Source: Clostridiales bacterium (lineage in GTDB: Bacteria; Bacillota; Clostridia; Christensenellales; Borkfalkiaceae). From it: a DNA stretch of 64,000 nucleotides. A model generated the notes under the pieces. That model saw only the letters and a program-made list of their open reading frames with translations. It did not search any database and was not told the DNA's origin. This document shows, piece by piece, positions 1 to 9,254 of the stretch. The DNA is taken from the NCBI GenBank assembly GCA_015055965.1, contig SVHG01000002.1:118834-182833 (forward strand). Reading direction: 5' to 3'. The first letter of the stretch is position 1. Each line of letters begins with the position of its first letter. Both the position numbers and the translations under genes were made by a program.

Positions 1-786
1 GGTGGGAAAGGGAAAATTATGGTTTTTCCTAAGAGCTTTGAAGAGCTTAAGGCTTGCCTTGACTGCGATATGCCTGCCGTTGCAATAGGGTTTGGGTCTA
101 ATTTACTGTTTTCCGATTACGGGTACGACGGTGTAATAGTAAACACTTCAAAAATAAATAAAATAGAAATTCGCGGATCGCTAATAGTGGCGCAAAGCGG
201 AGCTATGTTGTCAAAGGTTAGCGAGACAGCAGAATACAATTGCTTAAGTGGGCTTGAATTTACTGAAGGTATTCCGGCAACGGTTGGTGGGGCGGTTTGC
301 ATGAATGCAGGTTGCTTTTCAAAAAGCGTTAGTGAATACGTTTCATACGTAGTTACTAATAAGGCCGTTTACAATAACGCAAGCTGTAATTTTTCTTACC
401 GCAGTAGTATATTTGATAAAAACAATAACGAAGTTATTTATTCCGTTGGGTTTGTTTTAAAGCCAAGCGAAATAGACATAATAGAATCCAAAAAGGAACG
501 CTTTAAAAAGCTTAGAAAAAGCAGTCAACCACATGGCAAAAGCTGTGGGTCTGTATTTTTAAACGACGGCTATTTTGCGGGTAAGGTAATAGACGTTGCC
601 GGGCTTAAAGGTTATGCTATCGGTGGAGCAAAAGTATCTGAAAAACACGCTAATTTTATTATAAACACCGGCAAAAGCTCAAATGATATTTACAAACTGA
701 TAAAATACGTTAAAAATAAGGTTTACGAAACGCAGAATATTAAGCTTAAAGAAGAACTGCGTTACGTAGGAAGATTTGATGATTAA
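1..786 (+). CDS. murB: UDP-N-acetylenolpyruvoylglucosamine reductase (5' end outside window)
   Basis: Frame is open to the window edge (GGKGKIMVFPKSFEEL...), so the ATG at 19 is probably internal; GFGSNLLFSD, GIPATVGGAVCMNAG and GKSCGSVFLN motifs. Confidence 0.93.
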   Translation, partial: GGKGKIMVFPKSFEELKACLDCDMPAVAIGFGSNLLFSDYGYDGVIVNTSKINKIEIRGSLIVAQSGAMLSKVSETAEYNCLSGLEFTEGIPATVGGAVCMNAGCFSKSVSEYVSYVVTNKAVYNNASCNFSYRSSIFDKNNNEVIYSVGFVLKPSEIDIIESKKERFKKLRKSSQPHGKSCGSVFLNDGYFAGKVIDVAGLKGYAIGGAKVSEKHANFIINTGKSSNDIYKLIKYVKNKVYETQNIKLKEELRYVGRFDD

Positions 787-1552
787 TTTTGACTTTCACA
801 CTCATACTAAATATAGTCACGGTAAGGGTACGATTATGCAAAACGCCCTTAGCGCTAGGGATAAGAATTTGCAGGGGATTGCTATAAGCGATCACGGATT
901 TTCTCATCCTGCCTTTGGTATGCGCAGAAGAAATCTTGCGCAAATGCGCGCAGATTGTGATTTGGCAACGAGTAAAACGGGTGTAAGAGTGCTTTTAGGT
1001 GTAGAATCAAATATTTTAGGGATAAGCGGTAAAACGGACGTTAAAGAAAGCGACTACGAAAGCCTAGACGTTTACCTTGCAGGGGTTCACAGGTTTGTTA
1101 CCTATGATAAAATACGTGATTACCTTTCACTTTTTGCAGGCAATTTTTTAAGCGCCAGTTTAAAATTTAAGCCTAGCAAATCTTTAATTAAGGATACCAC
1201 TACTGCATACCTTAACGCTATAAAGAATAACCCCATAGATATTCTTACACACTTAAATTATTTGTGTTTTGCTGACTATTTAGAGGTTGCAAAATGTCTT
1301 TCAGATTATGGTACTTATTTGGAAATTAATACCAAAAAAGTACATTTAACTGATGAAGAGTGGCAAAATATAGTAGATAAAACGGCAGTTAACTTCGTTA
1401 TTGATTCAGACGCTCATTCACCAGACAGAGTTGGTGACGTAAAGCTCGCCGAAGATTTACTTTGTAGGGTAAATATTCCCAAAAATAGAATACACAATAT
1501 AGAAGGTAGACGTCCGGATCTGCGTTTTGCACGTTTCAAGGAGAAATTATGA
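776..1552 (+). CDS. PHP-domain phosphoesterase
   Basis: N-terminal DFHTHTKYSHGKG, ISDHG, later DSDAHSPDRVGD; overlaps the murB end. Confidence 0.88.
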   Translation: MMINFDFHTHTKYSHGKGTIMQNALSARDKNLQGIAISDHGFSHPAFGMRRRNLAQMRADCDLATSKTGVRVLLGVESNILGISGKTDVKESDYESLDVYLAGVHRFVTYDKIRDYLSLFAGNFLSASLKFKPSKSLIKDTTTAYLNAIKNNPIDILTHLNYLCFADYLEVAKCLSDYGTYLEINTKKVHLTDEEWQNIVDKTAVNFVIDSDAHSPDRVGDVKLAEDLLCRVNIPKNRIHNIEGRRPDLRFARFKEKL

Positions 1553-2481
1553 ATTTAAACGAAAAAGTTAAACATGAATTGTGCAAAATTAAATACGAGC
1601 AGGGCTGTTGTAAGTTGGCTTCGCTATCTTCTTTCGTTAGAACTGCGGGTAGTATTATTGCAGAGGATAATAAATACGGCTTTTCTGTTTCAACTAACCC
1701 CGTTACGGCTGAATATTATGCTGAAATAACGCAAGAGCTTTACGGGGTTCATACGGTGTTTAATATTGGCGGAAAAAGTGCAATTAGCGGATTTACCGTG
1801 CTCGAAAACGATAGCCTTTCTATTTTAATGGATTTAGGTATAGTAAAAATAACGGGTGAGGGTATCACGATCGCTTTAGAGCCAGATGAATATTTAGTAG
1901 AAAACGAATGCTGTAAGCTTGCCTACGTAAGGGGCGCGTTTTTAGGGGGCGGTTCTCTTACCGTACCGGACGTGAATTCTAAAAAGGGTAGAACGGGGTA
2001 TCATTTGGAGTTTGTATTTTCTAAATATTTAACTGCTCAGCATTTTTCGTCTCTTCTTGGAGAGCTTGGATTTTTTCCAAAACTAATTGAACGCAAGAAT
2101 AGCTTTATAGTATACTTTAAACAGCACGAAGAAATTAAAGATTTACTTGCCTATATGGGGGCTAATTCGGCGGTTTTTGAGTTTTCCGATTTAGTTATTA
2201 TGCGTGACGTTAAAAATAACACGAACAGAATTACCAACTGTGAGATTTCTAACGTTAATAAGCAGGTTGAAGCAAGCTTAAAACAATGTAACGCTATAAA
2301 ATTAATAGCAGAAACTATTGGCTTAGAAGCTCTTTCACCAGAGCTTGAAAAAACCGCTAAAGCGCGATTAAAATACAGTGATTACCCCTTAAGTGACCTT
2401 GCAGATATGCTTAATATATCTAAAAGCTGTTTAAATCATCGCTTAAGAAAGTTAGTCGCTATAGCAGAAAGTATTAAGTAA
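1549..2481 (+). CDS. whiA: DNA-binding protein WhiA
   Basis: LAGLIDADG-like N-terminus (YVRGAFLGGGSLTVPD) and C-terminal HTH (LSDLADMLNISKSCLNHRLRKL). Confidence 0.93.
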   Translation: MNLNEKVKHELCKIKYEQGCCKLASLSSFVRTAGSIIAEDNKYGFSVSTNPVTAEYYAEITQELYGVHTVFNIGGKSAISGFTVLENDSLSILMDLGIVKITGEGITIALEPDEYLVENECCKLAYVRGAFLGGGSLTVPDVNSKKGRTGYHLEFVFSKYLTAQHFSSLLGELGFFPKLIERKNSFIVYFKQHEEIKDLLAYMGANSAVFEFSDLVIMRDVKNNTNRITNCEISNVNKQVEASLKQCNAIKLIAETIGLEALSPELEKTAKARLKYSDYPLSDLADMLNISKSCLNHRLRKLVAIAESIK

Positions 2482-2499
2482 TTTTATAATTTTATATAA

Positions 2500-2531
2500 A
2501 AAGCCTTCCGCAAAAAACGGAAGGCCTTTTC
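2500..2531. terminator. Bidirectional rho-independent terminator between convergent whiA and M42 peptidase
   Basis: GCCTTCCG-caaaaaa-CGGAAGGC with A/T-rich flanks. Confidence 0.8.
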
Positions 2532-2543
2532 TTTTTTATTAAA

Positions 2544-3584
2544 TTAATTTACGCCCAAATAAAGTAAAATTAAAGATAGAGTATTTGCAATTCCGTCAAA
2601 GTGAGTTCTTTCCATTCCGTGCGAAGCGTGAACGCCAGTTCCAATTAAAGCGCCGGGTATATCATATCCTGCAGACCACATAGCGCCTATATCAGAGCCG
2701 TAGTAGGGGTAAACGTCAATAGCGAAATCAATAGAATTAGCTTTAGCAAGGTCAATTAACTCGCTTGTGAAATTATAGTCGTACGGGCCGTGGGAATCTT
2801 TTGCGCAAATGCTTACTTGGTGTTCGTTGCAAGTCAAGTCTTTGCCGATGCACCCCATATCAACGCAAAGCATTTTAATTACGCCTTCTGGAATGAAGCT
2901 TGCGCCGTGACCTACCTCTTCGTACATTGTGATAAGAATTTTTACGGTGTATTCGGGAACTATAGCGTTATCCTTTAGGATTTTTAATACGGTTAATAGG
3001 GCAACTACGCTAGCTTTGTCATCTATAAATCTAGATTTTAAAAATCCGGAATCTGTTACCGTAGTTTTTGGATCTAACGCTATATAATCGCCAACTTGTA
3101 TGCCTAATTTCTTGATATCATCTGCATTTTTGACTACTTCATCTAGGCGAACGTACATGGTATCTTCCGTGCGGGAAAGAGTATCGCTATCCGAATATAC
3201 GTGTTTAGAGGGGTTAACTGATAAAAAAGTTCCGCTAAATTTTTTACCTTCTCTTGTAATTACGGTGCAATACTCACCGTCGTAAGTAGTAAGCACGGGG
3301 CTACCGATTTTTGTAAAATTTAAGCCGTTATTACTAATGCTTCTTACCATAGCGCCTAAAGTGTCAGCGTGCGCAGCAAGCCCTAACGCCTCATTTTTTT
3401 TGCCTTCTAGGGTAAGAATAAAGCAACCTTTATTCGTTCTCGTTATGCTAACGCCTAATTCCTTAGCATAGCTTGATAAAATCTCTTCTATTTCTCTATA
3501 ATAGCCGGTAGGACTTGGTGTGTTAAAAATTTTTTTAGCAGTTTCAAAATAAAAATCTTTATATTTACGAACGTCTATTTTCAT
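2544..3584 (-). CDS. M42 family metallopeptidase/aminopeptidase
   Basis: LAAHADTLGAMV, SRFIDDKASVVALL, MYEEVGHGAS, YYGSDIGAMWSAG, GVHASHGMERTH motifs. Confidence 0.88.
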   Translation of the reverse strand: MKIDVRKYKDFYFETAKKIFNTPSPTGYYREIEEILSSYAKELGVSITRTNKGCFILTLEGKKNEALGLAAHADTLGAMVRSISNNGLNFTKIGSPVLTTYDGEYCTVITREGKKFSGTFLSVNPSKHVYSDSDTLSRTEDTMYVRLDEVVKNADDIKKLGIQVGDYIALDPKTTVTDSGFLKSRFIDDKASVVALLTVLKILKDNAIVPEYTVKILITMYEEVGHGASFIPEGVIKMLCVDMGCIGKDLTCNEHQVSICAKDSHGPYDYNFTSELIDLAKANSIDFAIDVYPYYGSDIGAMWSAGYDIPGALIGTGVHASHGMERTHFDGIANTLSLILLYLGVN

Positions 3585-3716
3585 AAAATTATGCTCCTGA
3601 ATTTTATAAATTAATTATAGAATAAAGGTTTGTTGTTGTCAAGTTAATTTAAGTATAAAGATTTTAAAAAAAAGTTTAATACTTTTTAAATTTTATTATA
3701 ATTCACTTTACAATAG

Positions 3717-3746
3717 TTTATAATTTATGGTAAAATCAAAATAATG
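3717..3746 (+). promoter_or_regulatory. Candidate sigma-A promoter of the XRE-NadE gene, spanned by a TTTAC-N18-GTAAA inverted repeat
   Basis: TTTACA (3717-3722)-N18-TAAAAT (3741-3746); inverted repeat 3717-3744. Confidence 0.5.
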
Positions 3747-3754
3747 AGGTTATT

Positions 3755-5896
3755 ATGAATACTATTGAAATTTTAAAAGAAGCAAAAAAACAAAAGGGCA
3801 TAACTCTAAAAGAGCTTTCTGAAAAGTCCGGGGTTTCGCTAGGAACGGTAAATAAGCTTTTTTCCGGCGGTATTGCTAGTGTTAAAATAAGCACTGCCAA
3901 AAAATTAGCTGCAGCTTTAGGAGTTACTTTAACGGGTGAGGAAGAACCGATTAAAAATCAAGGCAGCGTAAACCGTTACGGTTACGTTAAATGTGCCGCT
4001 TTAACAAATGAAGTTAGGGTTGCAGACGTCACCTTTAACACCGCAACTACCATTGATTTAATTAAGAAAGCGCACAAAAAAGGCGTTTCCGTTGCAGTTT
4101 TTCCAGAGCTTAATATTTCTTCATATACTGCAGGCGATTTATTATTGCATGATTGTATTGTTAACGAATGCTTAAATTCCATAAAGCAAATAGCAGAGCT
4201 TTCTAAAGGCCTTGATATGCTTATTTTTGTTGGTATTCCCTTTAGATATTTTAGCCGTATGTATAACTGCGCAGTTGCAATATGTAACGGCGAAATTTTA
4301 GCTGTTATTCCTAAAAAGAACTTACCAAACTATAATGAATTTGTTGAAAGAAGACTGTTTTGTGAGCCAGATGATAAAACGGTTTATATAGATTTATTCG
4401 GTAAAAAAGTTCCTTTTGGCTATAAGATTATTTTGCAAAACAGTTTAATGCCACAAATGAAGGTTGCCTGCGAAATATGTGAGGATTTATGGGTGCCTAA
4501 TTCACCCTCAATTTCACACGCATTGGCTGGCGCAACTATAGTTGCTAATTTATCAACCAGTAACGAAACGGTTGGTAAAGAGGAATATAGAAGACAAATG
4601 GTTGCTATACACGCATCAAAATGCTTATGCGCATACATTTATTCTTCATCAGGTAAGGGAGAAAGCACTTCAGACATTGTTTGTGGAGGTCACGATATCG
4701 TCAACGAGGCAGGTAGATTTATTGCAGAAAGTAAGCCTTTTGGTGATGGTATTGCTATCGGCGATATAGATTGCGCCTTTTTAGAATACGAGCGCTCTAA
4801 AAAATTTAAATATAGTCGTGAAGACACTGATTATACTTACGTTGACTTTGCGCTTTCAAACGAAAACTTTAAGTTAGAAAGAAAATATACCGTTTCTCCC
4901 TTCGTTCCCGAAGATGAGGCTCGTAGAGCTGCTAGATGCGATAGCGTTTTAGAAATTCAAGCCCAAGGTCTAAGAAAGAGAATAGAGCATACTAACGTTT
5001 CTAAGCTCGTTTTGGGCGTTTCAGGCGGTTTAGATAGCACTCTTGTAATGCTGGTTTGCGAAAGAGCATTAAAGCTTGCCGGAAGAAAGCCACAGGATTT
5101 AATAGCCATAACTATGCCTTGCTTTGGAACGAGTAATAGAACGCATAACAACGCGATAGTTTTATCACGCGAATTAAAATGTACTTTCTTAGAAATTGAT
5201 ATTAAAGAAAGCGTCGTAAAGCATTTTGAGGCTATCGAGCATGATTCAAGCGTGCATAACGTCGTATATGAGAATGCGCAGGCTCGTGAACGCACACAAG
5301 TTTTAATGGATTACGCTAATAAGGTTAACGGTTTAATGGTTGGTACGGGCGATATGTCAGAAGGCGCTTTAGGATGGGCAACCTATAACGGTGACCATAT
5401 GTCTATGTATGCAGTTAACGCTAGCGTACCTAAAACATTAGTTAGAGCGATAGTTGTTAATGAAGGTATCAAAAGAGGTGGCGTTTTAGGTGAAACCTTG
5501 CTAGATATAGCCGACACGCCTATTAGTCCAGAATTAATGCCTTCAAAGAACGGCGAACAAACACAGCCTACCGAAGATTTTGTTGGACCTTATATTTTAA
5601 ACGATTTTTACATGTATCACTTATTAAAACACGGTTTTGCGCCTTCCAAAGTATTTTATATTGCAATTCACGCTTTTAAAGAGTTATACACGCCCCAAAC
5701 CATTTATAAATGGCTACATTCATTTGTAAGAAGATTTTTTACTCAACAGTTCAAGCGTTCTTGTCAGCCGGATAGCGTAAAGGTAGCGCCTTTAACGTTA
5801 TCTTCAAGGGGTGGGGTAAATATGCCTAGTGACGCTTCTTATGCGCTTTGGATGAAGGATTTAGAGCAAATTAAAAAGGAATATAATATAGACTAA
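3755..5896 (+). CDS. nadE: Glutamine-dependent NAD+ synthetase with N-terminal XRE-type HTH domain
   Basis: HTH KGITLKELSEKSGVSLGTVNKLFSG; nitrilase residues (FPEL, PKKNLPNYNEF, CEICEDLWVP); synthetase P-loop LGVSGGLDSTL. Confidence 0.93.
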   Translation: MNTIEILKEAKKQKGITLKELSEKSGVSLGTVNKLFSGGIASVKISTAKKLAAALGVTLTGEEEPIKNQGSVNRYGYVKCAALTNEVRVADVTFNTATTIDLIKKAHKKGVSVAVFPELNISSYTAGDLLLHDCIVNECLNSIKQIAELSKGLDMLIFVGIPFRYFSRMYNCAVAICNGEILAVIPKKNLPNYNEFVERRLFCEPDDKTVYIDLFGKKVPFGYKIILQNSLMPQMKVACEICEDLWVPNSPSISHALAGATIVANLSTSNETVGKEEYRRQMVAIHASKCLCAYIYSSSGKGESTSDIVCGGHDIVNEAGRFIAESKPFGDGIAIGDIDCAFLEYERSKKFKYSREDTDYTYVDFALSNENFKLERKYTVSPFVPEDEARRAARCDSVLEIQAQGLRKRIEHTNVSKLVLGVSGGLDSTLVMLVCERALKLAGRKPQDLIAITMPCFGTSNRTHNNAIVLSRELKCTFLEIDIKESVVKHFEAIEHDSSVHNVVYENAQARERTQVLMDYANKVNGLMVGTGDMSEGALGWATYNGDHMSMYAVNASVPKTLVRAIVVNEGIKRGGVLGETLLDIADTPISPELMPSKNGEQTQPTEDFVGPYILNDFYMYHLLKHGFAPSKVFYIAIHAFKELYTPQTIYKWLHSFVRRFFTQQFKRSCQPDSVKVAPLTLSSRGGVNMPSDASYALWMKDLEQIKKEYNID

Positions 5897-5945
5897 TTAT
5901 ATTCTTCAAAATTTTTGATCTTTATAAAAATAATTTCAAATAAAA

Positions 5946-5982
5946 AAATGAGTTTAGATTAAGACTAAACTCATTTTTTTTC
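5946..5982 (+). terminator. Rho-independent terminator after nadE
   Basis: ATGAGTTTAG-attaaga-CTAAACTCAT followed by T8. Confidence 0.85.
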
Positions 5983-6158
5983 GTTAATGGATAAATTTAG
6001 TGTAATTTAGGCAAAGTTGTTTACTGTTGTATGTTTGGGGCAAAATCTATCGTGGCGTTTTTTCTAAAAAATTGCATTAAAAAAGCCCTATAAAAGCGTG
6101 AAAATGCTCTTATAGGTCTTAATTTTTGCTATTAAACGCCGATTTTAGCCTCACAAAA

Positions 6159-6201
6159 AATAAAAATAGGTCTATATGCAAAATACATATAAACCTATAG
6201 T
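6159..6201 (-). terminator. Terminator of tRNA-Glu
   Basis: On minus strand TATAGGTTTATATG...CATATAGACCTATTTTTATTTTTT. Confidence 0.7.
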
Positions 6202-6203
6202 GA

Positions 6204-6278
6204 TGGTAGCCCCAAGGGGACTCGAACCCCTGTTTTCGCCGTGAGAGGGCGACGTCTTGACCGCTTGACCATGAGGCC
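6204..6278 (-). tRNA. tRNA-Glu(CTC)
   Basis: Minus strand GGCCTCATGGTCAAGCGGTCAAGACGTCGCCCTCTCACGGCGAAAACAGGGGTTCGAGTCCCCTTGGGGCTACCA; anticodon loop CT-CTC-AC; encoded CCA. Confidence 0.93.
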
Positions 6279-6395
6279 TCAAGTGCTTTAATATAATAGC
6301 ACATAGACTTTTAAATAGCAAGTAAATTTTGGCACTTTTATAAATTTTTTAATATTTATGCGTATATTTACGTATTTTTTACCAAAGATATTTTT

Positions 6396-6956
6396 ATGCA
6401 AGCGATATGGATTTATCCAATAATTTTCGTTATACTATTCTTTCCAATAAACGTTATTTTAGAAATAATAATAAGTGATAAAAAGGGGTATTTTACTTTT
6501 ACCGTTAATTTTCTGCCGATAGTGGGCGGTTATTGTGAAATAAAAAATTTTGGAATAGCTATTCATTTGTCAGATAAAAAGGCCTTTAAGTTAAGGTGGA
6601 ATGATGTTTTAAAACAAAAGGGCAGTATTAATAAATTAAAAGGACTAAGCCTTTATAGTCTTAAATCGTGTTTGATAAGTAGTATTAAAAATGAAGCCGA
6701 AGCTTTAACTGTAAGCGCATTTGTTTTTCTTAGGGAAATCATTGCGCCAATACTGCATAGCAAAATGCCTTATTTAAAAATTAAAAATGACGTTGTAATT
6801 ATTGATGAAAGTAGAGTAAGTTTTATCGGTCAGATAAAGCTATGGATAAATGTATTTTATTTGCTCTCGCTTGGTGTAAAAGTAATTTTAGAAAAGGTGG
6901 AAAAATGGAAAAAGAAATTAAAAGCAATGCCGAAAAACTCATTGAAACCACAATAG
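6396..6956 (+). CDS. DUF2953-like membrane protein upstream of gerW
   Basis: N-terminal TM, position before gerW as in other Clostridia; family call from context and memory. Confidence 0.55.
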   Translation: MQAIWIYPIIFVILFFPINVILEIIISDKKGYFTFTVNFLPIVGGYCEIKNFGIAIHLSDKKAFKLRWNDVLKQKGSINKLKGLSLYSLKSCLISSIKNEAEALTVSAFVFLREIIAPILHSKMPYLKIKNDVVIIDESRVSFIGQIKLWINVFYLLSLGVKVILEKVEKWKKKLKAMPKNSLKPQ

Positions 6957-7261
6957 AAAAGTTGTGTGAAATTAGTAGTGAGCAAATCGTTGGTAAACCA
7001 ATTAAAAATGAAATAGGGCAAACGGTTATTCCGGTTTCTAATCTTACCTTGGTTAGTTTTGGTGGGGGTGGGGAATACGGTGACGTTAAAGTTTCTAAAG
7101 CAGTAGGCAATCATTTTGCCGGTGGTTCTTTTACCGTTTGCAGCTTAAAGCCAAACTCGTTTTTAGTTGATAATGGGAGTGGTTTTAGAGTTGTAAAAGG
7201 TAGTGATTCTTTTGAATCGGTTTTAGCAATTATTAAAAATTTGAGTGAAAAATTGAAATGA
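6905..7261 (+). CDS. gerW: Spore protein GerW/YtfJ family
   Basis: VIPVSNLTLVSFGGGGEYG...FAGGSFTVCSLKPNSFLV; start chosen at 6905 (AGGTGG SD) rather than 6842. Confidence 0.88.
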   Translation: MEKEIKSNAEKLIETTIEKLCEISSEQIVGKPIKNEIGQTVIPVSNLTLVSFGGGGEYGDVKVSKAVGNHFAGGSFTVCSLKPNSFLVDNGSGFRVVKGSDSFESVLAIIKNLSEKLK

Positions 7262-8319
7262 AATACACAATAGAAAAACTTTCAAAAATACTGATAATAT
7301 CTACGATTATATTTGTTTTTATGTTTGGCGTAACTGCTAACGTAAGGGCTCAGGGTAACTCGTGTGAAATAGTTATTGATGCTGAAAGTGGTAGGATTTT
7401 ACATTCTTTAAACGAAGAAGAAATTCGCCCAATGGCAAGCTTAACAAAAATCATTACGTGCATCACCGTTATAGAAAACTATGACGTTACTAAAGAAATA
7501 AGAATTAGAAAAGAATGGACGGGAGTAGAAGGCTCAAGTGTATATTTAAAAGAAGATGAAGTTCTTACCGTGGAAGAATTATTATATGGATTAATGCTTC
7601 GTTCGGGGAATGATTGTGCGGTATCGCTTGCTTGCTCTTTATCGGGGAGTATAGAAAATTTTGCGCAAAAAATGAATGAGTTAGCATTTAAAGTAGGAGC
7701 AATAAATTCTTCATTTAAAAACCCTCATGGACTAGACTGTGAAGGGCATTATACCACTGCTAAAGATTTAGCTTTTATTACGGCTTACGCAATGAAAAAC
7801 GAATTGTTTAGAAAAATTGTTTCTACTAAAAAAATTAATATTGGTAATGGTGAAAATGCACGGACTTTATATAATAAAAACAAGTTGCTAACTAACTATG
7901 AATATGCTACCGGTGTTAAAACTGGATATACAAAAAAGGCAGGCAGATGCTTAGTTTCTTCTTCATCAAAAAATGAATTTAACTTGATTTGCGTAGTTTT
8001 AAATTGTGGTCCAATGTTTGAGCGTTCGCAAGAATTGCTTAATAGCTCTTATTCCAACTATAAAAGAATAAAACTCCTTTCTAAAGATAAAGCGGTAGGG
8101 GAAATTAAAACGAAAAAGGGAAATATATTACCGGTATATGTAAAAGAAGATTTGTTTTATCCGTTGAAGGATAACGAAATAAAAGAAATAGAATATCAAT
8201 TAGATATAGATAAAAACGGACAAATTTTGGAAAAATTTAACCAAGAAAGCGGAACAATTAAAATTTTGCTAAAAAAACAGTTGCTTTTTGAACGAAAAAT
8301 CTTTACTATTATAGGGTAA
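7258..8319 (+). CDS. dacB: D-alanyl-D-alanine carboxypeptidase
   Basis: SxxK (MASLTKIITC), SGND, KTGYTKKAGRCLV motifs; signal peptide. Confidence 0.9.
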   Translation: MKYTIEKLSKILIISTIIFVFMFGVTANVRAQGNSCEIVIDAESGRILHSLNEEEIRPMASLTKIITCITVIENYDVTKEIRIRKEWTGVEGSSVYLKEDEVLTVEELLYGLMLRSGNDCAVSLACSLSGSIENFAQKMNELAFKVGAINSSFKNPHGLDCEGHYTTAKDLAFITAYAMKNELFRKIVSTKKINIGNGENARTLYNKNKLLTNYEYATGVKTGYTKKAGRCLVSSSSKNEFNLICVVLNCGPMFERSQELLNSSYSNYKRIKLLSKDKAVGEIKTKKGNILPVYVKEDLFYPLKDNEIKEIEYQLDIDKNGQILEKFNQESGTIKILLKKQLLFERKIFTIIG

Positions 8320-8349
8320 ATAAAATTATTTAAAAAATTTAGGTGCTTT

Positions 8350-9054
8350 ATGAGAATTAACAAATTTTTAGTTCAATGCGGTGTGGGTAGTCGCCGTTTT
8401 TGCGATAAGCTTATTGAAGACGGTAAGGTAACCGTAAACGGAAAAAGACCTGCACTCGGTCAAGACGTTGATGAAAGAAGAGATTCCGTTTGTGTGGAAG
8501 GAAAAAAGATTGCGTTAGTAGAAAAGAATTTATATTATATAATGAATAAGCCAAAGGGCTACGTTTGTACGGTAAAGGATGATTTAGGTAGAAAAACCGT
8601 TATGGATTTATTACCTAAAACTGCGTCAAGAGTAGTCCCTGTTGGTCGTTTAGACTATGATTCGGAGGGGTTACTTGTTTTTACTAACGACGGCGATTTA
8701 GTTAATAGACTTACTCATCCCCGTAATGAAATTCCTAAAACTTATGTAATTAAGGTTGAAGGAACTGTTAATGAGCCTATGTTGAACAAGCTTCGTACCG
8801 GTGTTGAGATTGACGGTAAATTAACAAAAAAGTGTAACCTTCACGTGGTTTCAGTTGATGAAAAGTACACGAAACTGTCTATAACCATTACTGAAGGTAG
8901 AAATAGACAGGTTCGCCGTATGTTTGAAGCCGTTGGTAAAGAAGTTGTATTTTTAAAGAGAATAAAGATAGGAAATCTAGGTTTAACCGGGCTAGACCGT
9001 GGAAAATGTCGCCCCCTATCTAAATATGAAATAGACTACCTTAAAAATTTATAA
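8350..9054 (+). CDS. rluB: Pseudouridine synthase, RluB/RsuA family
   Basis: S4 domain (RINKFLVQCGVGSRRFCDKLIEDGKVTVNG), VGRLDYDSEGLLVFTNDGDL, EGRNRQVRRMF. Confidence 0.92.
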   Translation: MRINKFLVQCGVGSRRFCDKLIEDGKVTVNGKRPALGQDVDERRDSVCVEGKKIALVEKNLYYIMNKPKGYVCTVKDDLGRKTVMDLLPKTASRVVPVGRLDYDSEGLLVFTNDGDLVNRLTHPRNEIPKTYVIKVEGTVNEPMLNKLRTGVEIDGKLTKKCNLHVVSVDEKYTKLSITITEGRNRQVRRMFEAVGKEVVFLKRIKIGNLGLTGLDRGKCRPLSKYEIDYLKNL

Positions 9055-9089
9055 CCTTACATAAGCCCTTAACGGCTAGGAGGTTAGTC

Positions 9090-9215
9090 TTGAGAAATAA
9101 ATTTAATCCGCTAATAATTTGCTTAATAATGCTGTTTATAACGTTAATTTTGGCAGGCTTTATCCACGGCTATATGAATACCGCTTTTAAATTTACTTCT
9201 CGAATGATTGGTTGA
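9090..9215 (+). CDS. 41-aa single-TM small protein (TTG start)
   Basis: TTG preceded by AGGAGG; MRNKFNPLIICLIMLFITLILAGFIHGYMNTAFKFTSRMIG; absent from supplied ORF track. Confidence 0.5.
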   Translation: MRNKFNPLIICLIMLFITLILAGFIHGYMNTAFKFTSRMIG

Positions 9216-9254
9216 CGTATCGTATAAAAAATCAAAAGTTTACTAAGGGTAATT

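Noticed and set aside
4957-5295. 112-aa minus-strand ORF
   Set aside because: Antisense to the NAD synthetase domain; no independent support.
6119-6304. 61-aa minus-strand ORF
   Set aside because: Spans tRNA-Glu; the peptide SSGQDVALSRRKQGFESPWGYHH is translated tRNA sequence.
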